Origin: CAYGHG01 sp964349515
GTDB lineage: Bacteria; Oederibacteriota; PGYV01; CAYGHG01
Direction of reading: 5' to 3'
DNA length: 5,141 nt
Assembly (NCBI GenBank): GCA_964349515.1
Contig: CAYGHG010000143.1
Coordinates: 1-5,141, forward strand
Position numbers and translations under genes: made by a program. The notes under the pieces were generated by a model, which did no database searches, had not been told where the DNA came from, and worked only from the letters and a program-made list of their open reading frames with translations. How positions within the stretch are numbered: position 1 is the first letter of the stretch; each line of letters begins with the position of its first letter. Positions 1 through 5,111 of this stretch are shown in pieces.

Positions 1-52
1 CTTTTACCCCTGTTTCAGAATAAAATGTAGTATTATATTAAAAAATAACAAC

Positions 53-59
53 AAAGGAG
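53..59 (+). promoter_or_regulatory. Shine-Dalgarno site that fixes the TTG start of the DUF456 gene
   Basis: AAAGGAG ends 9 nt before a TTG at position 69. This supports initiation at TTG over the next in-frame ATG at 102, which has no comparable site and would remove half of the first membrane helix. The AT-rich stretch before it (about 21-50) contains a TATTAT at 31-36 that could be a -10 box, but I find no convincing -35, so no promoter is called. Confidence 0.7.
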
Positions 60-68
60 TAAACCCGC

Positions 69-548
69 TTGGATTATTTTCTGATTGCCGCAGGGCTTTT
101 GATGATTGTAACCGGCCTCATAGGCTGCATAGTACCGGTGCTTCCTTCAGTAACAATAGCTTACGCGGGGCTCTGGATTGTTCATCTCTCGGCAAAAACC
201 GAATTTCATGTTTCCTTTTTGGTCATTATGGGGGTGTTGGCAGCGCTGAGTTTTGTGCTTGATTACCTCCTGCAGGCTGTAAACACAAAATTCACCGGCG
301 GTTCAAAACGGGCTTTTGCGGGGACAATAATCGGCATGATTGCCGGAATACTTTTTTTTCCTCCATTCGGAATAATAGCCGGTGCTTTCATCGGAGCGCT
401 TGTTGCGGAGCTTTCAACAGGTAAAAAACTTAAAGAATCTCTTAAAGTTTCTACGGGCGCGTTTCTGGCTTTTGCCGCCTCCATTATTTATAACGTGTCT
501 CTGTGCGGAATAATGCTTTATTACTCCGTAAAGGAGCTTCTGTCATAA
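69..548 (+). CDS. DUF456 family small integral membrane protein
   Basis: This is a 159-residue, very hydrophobic protein with about five or six membrane segments (roughly residues 3-24, 27-42, 48-66, 82-97, 99-115 and 130-153). The layout matches the DUF456 family. A VPVLPS-type turn follows the first helix (residues 22-27). A hydrophilic loop with TKFTGGSKR (73-81) leads into a glycine-rich hairpin with FFPPFG (96-101) and GxxxG spacing, then an AEL boundary (113-115). Length is normal for the family. The role of DUF456 proteins is not established, so no function is given. The start is TTG, chosen for its Shine-Dalgarno site. A second ORF begins one base after the stop, so the two are probably co-transcribed. 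Family assignment is by recognition of the motif pattern, not by a search. Confidence 0.85.
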   Translation: MDYFLIAAGLLMIVTGLIGCIVPVLPSVTIAYAGLWIVHLSAKTEFHVSFLVIMGVLAALSFVLDYLLQAVNTKFTGGSKRAFAGTIIGMIAGILFFPPFGIIAGAFIGALVAELSTGKKLKESLKVSTGAFLAFAASIIYNVSLCGIMLYYSVKELLS

Positions 549-549
549 A

Positions 550-702
550 ATGGGAAAACCGGCTAAAAAAAAGGAAAACAGATGCTCTGACAAAGACGCT
601 GTGCCAAAAGGTTTTGTATCTTCAAAAATACCCGTCAGGGTAAAATGGCAGGGTTCAGGTTCGGTCCGCCATGGCAGCGGCAGGGGCAAAAGGCACGGCT
701 GA
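550..702 (+). CDS. Small basic ORF of 50 residues, unknown function, coupled to the DUF456 gene
   Basis: An ATG-to-TGA frame starts one base after the TAA of the DUF456 gene. AAGGAG at 531-536, inside the upstream gene, lies 13 nt before the ATG, which is long but usable; translational coupling by ribosomes ending just upstream is also plausible. The product has a Lys-rich start (KPAKKKENR, residues 3-11), a short hydrophobic and aromatic middle (GFVSSKIPVRVKW, 21-33) and a Gly/Ser/Arg/His tail ending KRHG. It is strongly basic with no signal peptide or membrane helix, which would suit a nucleic-acid-binding peptide. I recognise no family. At this length the frame could be fortuitous. Its placement immediately after a stop, in the only sense-strand gap here, is the main argument for it. 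Confidence 0.45.
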   Translation: MGKPAKKKENRCSDKDAVPKGFVSSKIPVRVKWQGSGSVRHGSGRGKRHG

Positions 703-717
703 CAGCTTACCTGAGCC
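697..717. terminator. Weak stem-loop over both convergent stop codons, possible bidirectional terminator
   Basis: GGCT (697-700) pairs with AGCC (714-717), and CAG (703-705) pairs with CTG (711-713). A 2-nt bulge lies on one side and the loop is CTTAC. The structure covers the TGA of the small ORF (700-702) and the TAA of the TPR gene (707-709). Each strand then shows a run of four T after a 5-nt spacer (723-726 on the plus strand; 691-688 on the minus strand). The stem is short and the U runs are displaced, so this is at best a weak terminator. Nothing better is visible between the convergent genes. Confidence 0.25.
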
Positions 718-2260
718 CCGACTTTTCCCTGTAATAATCCGCCTTATCCGGGTCACCCAGGATTTCATAAGCAGCACCCAGGTTGTATAACGCTTCCTTA
801 TTATCAGGGTCTGTTTTTACCGCCTTTTCAAAAATCAGCACAGCTGCTTCCGGTTTGTCCATTTCAAGATAAAGGGCTCCCAGGTTAAAAAGCGAAAGCC
901 CGTCATCCGGTTTTATTTTCAGCGCCTGCTTGAAAGCCTTTTCAGCTTCGCGGGTCCTTCCAAGACGGTGATAAGCTGCGCCCATATTGCAGTAGAGATA
1001 ATACCCTTCCGGATTGAGCACTGCGGCCCTCTCATATTCAGAGGCAGACGCGCCGTACCTGCCCGCCGAATAGTAAGCCGCGGCAAGGTTCATCCTTGAC
1101 TCGTGCCTGTTGGGGTTAAGCAGGATGGAGCGCTTATACGCCTCAACGGCATCTGCATGTTTTTCCTGAAGCGTATAAATATTACCCAGATTGTTTATCG
1201 CGCGCTCGTTTGCGGGGTCAAGCTCCACCGCCCTCCTGAAACAAGCGGCTGCTTTCGCGTAATTCCCCGCTTCTTTCAGCGCAAGGCCGAGGCCGTCAAA
1301 AGCCTGCGCATTGTTTGGCTCTTTTTTAACCATTGTTTCATAAATTTCCGCGGCTTTTAAATACCTGCCTGTCCTTAAGTATACAGCGGCTAAATTCACA
1401 GCCGCGCCCGCGCTGCCCTGAAAAAGTTTCAGCGCTTCCAAAGCCTCTTTTTCAGCCTCTTTATACATAGCAAGTTTCAGGTACGCTGCAGAGAGGTTTA
1501 CCCTTGCATCCGGAAGTCTCGGGTTAAGTGTCACACTCTTTTTATGAAGGCTTAAAGCCTCCCGGCTCCTGCCAAGCGCGTCATAATGAAAACCGAGGTT
1601 TGAAAAAGCTGCGGAAGCCGCCGCTAAACGCGGCATTGTAATTCCGTAACAGTTATCGCCTGTTGAAGGGTAATTTTTTCTGTAAAACGAGCCGTCGGTA
1701 AGTCTGCCTGCCATTGTGGTTTCTATATTAATGGGCCCTTTGGGGCTTTCAAACCTCAGATAAATATGTCCCGGCGCGAATACCGGAAATACTTCAACCC
1801 CCGCGCTTTCCGCAAGCGCCATATAAACCAGGGAAAGCCCCGCGCATATACCGCGGCGTGAGGAAAAAATTTCCGGGAAGGAACCGTAGTTTTTTGCGCT
1901 CCTGTAAAAAGAATTCACGGCACGGCGGGAGGCCTCCGAGTCTGCATCTTGGTCAAACCTGAACTTCATCTCTTCAAACATGAAAGCGCTCACAATTTTG
2001 AGCGCTTCGGCGCCGGACTCCCCTTTAAGCCTCTCTTTTAGAGCGGCCGAAAGTGAAGCGAGCTCTGACTCACAGTATTCAGCCTCTTTTTTGCCTTCAG
2101 AGAACTCCGTAAAATCAATTATGAAACCGGCCGCGCTGAAAGGCCTGTTTTTAGGGGCAGCTTTTTCAAGCCGCGCTTCAAAATCCCAAGCCGCGTGCAG
2201 GGTTGAGAACAAAAAAACAAGGGCGCAGGCTGAGGCCCGCGCCCTTGTTTTTGCACTCAT
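707..2260 (-). CDS. Secreted transglutaminase-like (SirB1-type) domain protein with nine TPRs
   Basis: This 517-residue protein opens with a Sec-type signal peptide: basic n-region, hydrophobic ACALVFLFSTLHA and probable cleavage near residue 23. Residues about 85-185 resemble the SirB1/Transglut_core2 fold. They contain SSRRGICAGLSLVY with Cys139, then PGHIYLR with His165, then INIETT with Glu180 as a candidate third catalytic residue. From residue 214 to the end come tetratricopeptide repeats of exactly 34 residues, eight complete units ending at 247, 281, 315, 349, 383, 417, 451 and 485, plus a ninth to 517. Most end in N-P or D-P and carry the usual G-A-Y and A-x-x-x-Y/F pattern. It starts 4 nt after the FecR gene, with AGGG about 9 nt upstream inside the end of that gene. 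I infer a periplasmic scaffold with a possible cysteine-protease or transamidase-like head. Activity and substrate are unknown. A terminator-like hairpin overlaps its signal-peptide codons. Confidence 0.85.
   Translation of the reverse strand: MSAKTRARASACALVFLFSTLHAAWDFEARLEKAAPKNRPFSAAGFIIDFTEFSEGKKEAEYCESELASLSAALKERLKGESGAEALKIVSAFMFEEMKFRFDQDADSEASRRAVNSFYRSAKNYGSFPEIFSSRRGICAGLSLVYMALAESAGVEVFPVFAPGHIYLRFESPKGPINIETTMAGRLTDGSFYRKNYPSTGDNCYGITMPRLAAASAAFSNLGFHYDALGRSREALSLHKKSVTLNPRLPDARVNLSAAYLKLAMYKEAEKEALEALKLFQGSAGAAVNLAAVYLRTGRYLKAAEIYETMVKKEPNNAQAFDGLGLALKEAGNYAKAAACFRRAVELDPANERAINNLGNIYTLQEKHADAVEAYKRSILLNPNRHESRMNLAAAYYSAGRYGASASEYERAAVLNPEGYYLYCNMGAAYHRLGRTREAEKAFKQALKIKPDDGLSLFNLGALYLEMDKPEAAVLIFEKAVKTDPDNKEALYNLGAAYEILGDPDKADYYREKSGLR
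2211..2252 (-). terminator. Intrinsic-terminator-shaped hairpin inside the 5' end of the TPR gene, possible attenuator
   Basis: AAAAACAAGGGCGC (2213-2226) and its exact reverse complement (2239-2252) flank 12 bases. In the minus-strand RNA those 12 bases extend the stem by a G-U pair and GGC/GCC, giving an 18-bp stem with a CUCA loop. It is followed by U7 (2217 down to 2211, partly paired with the A run). The hairpin base is 5 nt after the TPR start codon (2258-2260). It follows the FecR stop, where an end-of-operon terminator would be expected, yet it encodes the basic and hydrophobic parts of the TPR signal peptide. The structure is seen directly; attenuation is inferred. Ribosomes initiating at the TPR start would mask it. 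Confidence 0.6.
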
Positions 2261-2264
2261 CTTC

Positions 2265-3191
2265 TTAATCCCTGTCAGATTCGCCGCCTCTGTCTTTGCG
2301 GTTATCCGTATGTTTTATTATTCTCTTGTTCCTTTTTGATTTCCGCTCTTTTTCCAGGTCCTGCCTGTAGAACTGCTCCAGTTTTATCATCTCTTCTATG
2401 AGCTGCCTTTGTTCCGGAGGCAGGCGCCTGTATCTTGCCGGGTCGGAATTCCTTATCATCTTCAGATTCTCCACCCTTTTTACCCTGCGCTCGAGCCTGT
2501 ACTCTTTGGCGCGCCCCTCACGCCTCATCTCGCGCACCATTTTTACCTTTTCCCTTATGTCCCCCACCTCTTTATAGCGCTTCACAAAATTTCTGCTCAG
2601 TTTTTTCGGCCTGTCGGGTTTTCTCAGTTTTTTTACTATGGTGGTTTCATTATCTTTTAACAGCACTATCGTGTTTCTCGGGTTGCCGTCAATGTCAAAC
2701 GCGGAAACCGCGACTGAGCCTTCATAAACCCCGACCCTTTCATTGTCGCCGGCTTCTATTATGAATTCCGTTCCCTTTACGGCTGCCATTGCCATCTTTG
2801 TCCTGACCGAGAACTCCTCCTTGTCATTGAGCTTTCTTACCACCGCCATGAGGCTGCCCTTGAGAAGGTCAAGAACTGTTTTATTCTTCCCTTTTCTGTC
2901 CAGGCTTCTTACAGACATCCTGCTGTTTGGCCCGAGTTTGATTATGGTCGCGTCATCAAACACAATTTCCGCGTTCGAAGAAAATCCGGTCATCACCGTG
3001 TCCCCCGCGTAAAGCGGCGTAAATATGTCGTAAACCGCCCTTACCTCTTTATCCCCTTTGCGCCTTAAATCGCACTCACCCTCAAAATCATTGATGTAGG
3101 CTATGGAGTAATCGCTGTCTGTTTTTGAAAACAGCGCCGCAGGCTGGATAATAAAACATAAAGCAAACAGAGAAAGGATAACTTTTTTCAT
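2265..3191 (-). CDS. Secreted FecR-domain protein with a long basic C-terminal tail
   Basis: The chosen start gives 308 residues beginning MKKVILSLFALCFIIQPAALFSK, cut by a signal peptidase near residue 23. Residues about 58-165 match the FecR domain: LYAGDTVMTGFSSNAEIVF (60-78), IIKLGPNSRMSV (83-94), LLKGSLMAVV (109-118), a VRTKMAMAAVKGTEFII strand pair (129-145) and GVYEGSV (154-160). There is no N-terminal anti-sigma helix bundle and no sigma factor nearby, so a FecR-type regulator of iron uptake is unlikely. Stand-alone secreted FecR domains of this kind are common, with a poorly known role. Residues about 187-308 are predicted helical and over a third Lys/Arg, with an LPPEQRQ turn (257-263). 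An upstream in-frame ATG at 3218 would add nine residues. The start at 3191 is preferred because AGGAGG lies 4 nt before it and the signal peptide then starts with MKK. It is probably co-translated with the TPR gene. Confidence 0.85.
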   Translation of the reverse strand: MKKVILSLFALCFIIQPAALFSKTDSDYSIAYINDFEGECDLRRKGDKEVRAVYDIFTPLYAGDTVMTGFSSNAEIVFDDATIIKLGPNSRMSVRSLDRKGKNKTVLDLLKGSLMAVVRKLNDKEEFSVRTKMAMAAVKGTEFIIEAGDNERVGVYEGSVAVSAFDIDGNPRNTIVLLKDNETTIVKKLRKPDRPKKLSRNFVKRYKEVGDIREKVKMVREMRREGRAKEYRLERRVKRVENLKMIRNSDPARYRRLPPEQRQLIEEMIKLEQFYRQDLEKERKSKRNKRIIKHTDNRKDRGGESDRD

Positions 3192-3195
3192 AACG

Positions 3196-3201
3196 CCTCC
3201 T
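3196..3201 (-). promoter_or_regulatory. Shine-Dalgarno site AGGAGG that selects the FecR-gene start
   Basis: A full AGGAGG lies 4 nt before the ATG at 3191-3189. The competing in-frame ATG at 3218-3216 has a GGGGAG (3234-3229) 10 nt away. That GGGGAG is only 4 nt from an ATG-TAA start-stop pair at 3224-3219. Both sites could work. The inner one gives the more standard signal peptide. Confidence 0.6.
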
Positions 3202-3249
3202 GTGTTTTTCTCTTTCATTTACATTTGACTCCCCGGGAAAGCCTTTGGA

Positions 3250-4611
3250 TTACAGCGCCATTGTTTTGTTTTTTAGGTCTATAAATATTATTTTCTTTAT
3301 TTTCTTAAATTTTGCCGTTACCGCCTTTTCAGCCGCGGCCTTATTCATTTTATTATTAATACACACGGGATACACTCCGTTATATATGCTGAACCTCGCG
3401 GCCTTTTGCGGGTCACACACAAGAGCTATGATTACGGCAGAGGGCCTGTAATCCGAGATGTAGGCTATGTCCTTTTCTTCGTATGCGGTCACGGCTATGG
3501 CGTCGTCTTTTAACGCTTCCGCGGCCGCTGCGGCCGCGTAGGACAAGACGCTCTCGGTCTCGTGCGGCGATTTTATAAAGTGCGGCATTCCGGCAGGGGC
3601 TTTTTCCTTCTCCGCCTGCTTTATTATCTCTTTCATCACCGTTACGGCCTTGACGGGATATTTTCCTATAGAGGTCTCACCCGATAGCATCAGGCAGTCG
3701 GCGCCGTCAAGCACGGCATTATAAATGTCTGTTATCTCCGCCCTTTGCGGAAAAGGGTTTTTAATCATTGATTCGAGCATCTGGGTGGCGACTATGGATA
3801 TCTTCCCTTTTTTGTTCGCAAGCGCGGTCATTTTTTTCTGCGCCATCGGCACTGCCTTGTAGCCCGCTTCCACAGCCAAATCTCCGCGCGCCACCATTAT
3901 CCCGTCACAGGCGTCCAGTATTTTTGAAATACGCGGGAGCGCCTCGGGTTTTTCTATCTTCGCGATAAGAAGCGGTTTGTAGGGCCCGGTTATTTTTCTT
4001 TTCAGCTTAATCATGTCTTCGGCACACCGGACAAATGAAAGCGCCACAAGGTCCGCTTTATTTTTAAGCCCGAATTTCAGGTCCTTAAGGTCTTTTTTTG
4101 TAAACGAATCAATGGGCAGTTTAATTCCCGGAAGGTTTACGCCCTTGCGCGGCTCTATGAGCCCGCTGTTTGCGGCAGAACAGATAATGTGCCCCGCTTC
4201 GGAATCAACCCGCCTGACCAAAAGATTTACCATTCCGTCGTTTATCTGTATCCTGCTCCCTTTTTTTACGTGCCTGTAAAGCCCCTCTACATCTATCCCG
4301 AAACTCAAAACACCCGCAACGGGATTATTTGGGCCTGTAATTATTATTTCCTGCCCTTTTTTTACCTCTACAGGCTCTTTCAGGCGGCACACCCTGATTT
4401 TCGGCCCCTGAAGATCCTGAAGTATTGCCGCAGGTATGCCGGTTTTTTTGACCGCAAGCCTTATTTTTTTTATCAGGCTGCCGTGAAACTTATGATCGCC
4501 GTGGGAAAAATTGAGCCTGAATACGTTTACGCCGGTTCTTAAAAGTTTCTCTATCATTACACCCGAAGCGGTAGCCGGCCCGAGCGTTGCCACTATCTTT
4601 GCTTTTCTCAT
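3250..4611 (-). CDS. pyk: Pyruvate kinase
   Basis: This cytoplasmic enzyme makes ATP and pyruvate from phosphoenolpyruvate and ADP in the last step of glycolysis. At 453 residues it is slightly shorter than typical bacterial forms and has no PEP-utiliser extension. Conserved blocks appear in order: KIVATLGPA (5-13), FRLNFSHGD (31-39, with Arg32, Asn34, Ser36), LQDLQGPKIRV (64-74), the B-domain with QINDGMV (122-128), ALSFVR (190-195), LLIAKIEKPEA (214-224, catalytic Lys218 and metal ligand Glu220), MVARGDLAVE (239-248, Asp244), VATQMLESM (274-282) and LMLSGE (307-312). Leu67, Gln68, Lys71 and Val74 match the K+-independent class. Oddities are PQRAE in place of PTRAE (288-292) and loss of the phosphate-binding effector loop (about 374-382). 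It starts 3 nt after cutA, so the two are coupled. A GGGG within the cutA end is the likely weak ribosome site. Confidence 0.95.
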   Translation of the reverse strand: MRKAKIVATLGPATASGVMIEKLLRTGVNVFRLNFSHGDHKFHGSLIKKIRLAVKKTGIPAAILQDLQGPKIRVCRLKEPVEVKKGQEIIITGPNNPVAGVLSFGIDVEGLYRHVKKGSRIQINDGMVNLLVRRVDSEAGHIICSAANSGLIEPRKGVNLPGIKLPIDSFTKKDLKDLKFGLKNKADLVALSFVRCAEDMIKLKRKITGPYKPLLIAKIEKPEALPRISKILDACDGIMVARGDLAVEAGYKAVPMAQKKMTALANKKGKISIVATQMLESMIKNPFPQRAEITDIYNAVLDGADCLMLSGETSIGKYPVKAVTVMKEIIKQAEKEKAPAGMPHFIKSPHETESVLSYAAAAAAEALKDDAIAVTAYEEKDIAYISDYRPSAVIIALVCDPQKAARFSIYNGVYPVCINNKMNKAAAEKAVTAKFKKIKKIIFIDLKNKTMAL

Positions 4612-4614
4612 TTT

Positions 4615-4941
4615 TTACCCCGCGGTTTTTACCGATTGTTTTATCCAGGCAAGATAATCTTCATTGCCCTCTTTTATTTCCATTGATATTATTTCAGCCG
4701 TTTCGTACGGGTGGTTTGCCTTGACGCATTCAATCAATTTCTTCATCTTTGTTTTTTGGGTTTTCATGATGAGCAGCAGCTCGCTCGAGCGCTCGATTTT
4801 TCCCTTCCACCAATAAGAGGAACTGACGAAAGACAGGGTATTCACGCAGGCCGCAAAGCGCTTTTCAAGCACGGCCTTTGTTATTTTATCGGCGCTTTTT
4901 TTAGAAGGCACTGTACAGAACACAATCCTGTAATTTCCCAT
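4615..4941 (-). CDS. cutA: CutA1 family divalent-cation tolerance protein
   Basis: The 108-residue length is typical of CutA1, a small trimeric ferredoxin-like protein with PII-like architecture. Diagnostic blocks are present: VFCTVPSKKSA (7-17), EKRFAACVN (26-34), SSYWWKGKIERSSELLLIMKT (41-61), HPYETAEII (77-85) and EGNEDYLAWI (91-100). His77 and Cys9 occupy positions linked to metal binding in the E. coli protein. The family was named from copper-tolerance mutants in E. coli, but its general role is uncertain, and metal tolerance here is only inherited from the name. It is the first gene of the minus-strand operon. GGGGA a few bases before the ATG serves as ribosome site, and pyk begins 3 nt after its stop. 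Confidence 0.93.
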   Translation of the reverse strand: MGNYRIVFCTVPSKKSADKITKAVLEKRFAACVNTLSFVSSSYWWKGKIERSSELLLIMKTQKTKMKKLIECVKANHPYETAEIISMEIKEGNEDYLAWIKQSVKTAG

Positions 4942-4962
4942 ATTTTTCCCCGTTTCACCGGT

Positions 4963-4978
4963 TTTAGAACTTTAGAAC
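4963..4978. repeat. Two tandem copies of the 8-mer TTTAGAAC
   Basis: TTTAGAAC occurs at 4963-4970 and 4971-4978 with no gap, followed by TT of a possible third unit. It lies in the predicted 5' leader of the cutA operon, between the candidate -10 box and the ribosome site. It could be an operator or simply a slippage product; two copies alone do not decide. Confidence 0.6.
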
Positions 4979-5004
4979 TTCTTATGCTTATCATTCCGTA
5001 TTTA

Positions 5005-5032
5005 ATTATAGCTTATAGCTTATAGCTCATAA
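5005..5032 (-). promoter_or_regulatory. Candidate sigma-70-type promoter of the cutA-pyk-FecR-TPR operon
   Basis: On the minus strand a perfect TATAAT covers 5010-5005, 63 bp from the cutA ATG. The best -35 candidate is TTATGA (5032-5027, 3 of 6 matches to TTGACA) with a 16-bp spacer. The -35 hexamer lies in one of the variant heptamers of the repeat array, and the -10 straddles the array edge. A transcript start near 4998 would give a leader of about 57 nt. The -10 match could be partly a by-product of the TATAAG-rich array. Confidence 0.4.
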
Positions 5033-5103
5033 CTTATAGCTTATAGCTTATAGCTTATAGCTCATAACTTATAGCTTATAGCTTATAGCTTACAGCTCAT
5101 AGC
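5006..5103. repeat. Array of fourteen 7-bp tandem repeats (TTATAGC) with a 35-bp higher-order period
   Basis: Fourteen contiguous heptamers run from 5006 to 5103 with no length change. Writing A=TTATAGC, B=TCATAAC, C=TTACAGC and D=TCATAGC, the order is AAABAAAABAAACD. The TC-type units fall at 5027, 5062 and 5097, exactly 35 bp apart, so blocks of five heptamers appear to have been duplicated. A degenerate edge (TTATGC, TTATCAT) is seen at about 4982-4994. Because 7 is not a multiple of 3, TAG on one strand and TAA on the other recur in every frame, so the array is non-coding. It sits just upstream of cutA, overlaps the candidate promoter, and on the minus strand repeats a near -10 hexamer (TATAAG) in most units. 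Confidence 0.95.
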
Positions 5104-5111
5104 TTAAACCC

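Noticed and set aside
1..68. Promoter with TATTAT at 31-36
   Set aside because: No -35 hexamer at suitable spacing could be found; AT-rich sequence gives such matches by chance.
263..484. Minus-strand open frame within the DUF456 gene
   Set aside because: It is a shadow of the DUF456 frame, whose family motifs and membrane pattern are clear.
745..765. Imperfect hairpin ATCC-GGG / CCC-GGAT followed by a short T run on the plus strand
   Set aside because: It is only seven pairs with a bulge, has a short U run, and lies inside TPR codons. Too weak to call as the terminator of the plus-strand unit.
1103..1360. Open frame on the plus strand opposite the TPR gene
   Set aside because: It is antisense to well-supported TPR codons, has no recognisable domain, and follows from the composition of the true gene. 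The same applies to the frames at 1980-2339, 2409-2764 and 2743-3012, and to those opposite pyk and cutA.
2265..3191. FecR anti-sigma/iron-uptake regulator
   Set aside because: No sigma-factor gene or TonB-dependent receptor is nearby, and the protein starts with a cleavable signal peptide rather than a cytoplasmic anti-sigma segment and membrane anchor.
3521..3537. Two GCGGCCGC palindromes separated by one base
   Set aside because: They fall in the GCN codons of a six-alanine run in pyruvate kinase (residues 359-364), and codon choice explains them. No sign of a separate site.
5006..5103. CRISPR array
   Set aside because: The 7-bp units are contiguous with no unique spacers, and no cas genes are present.
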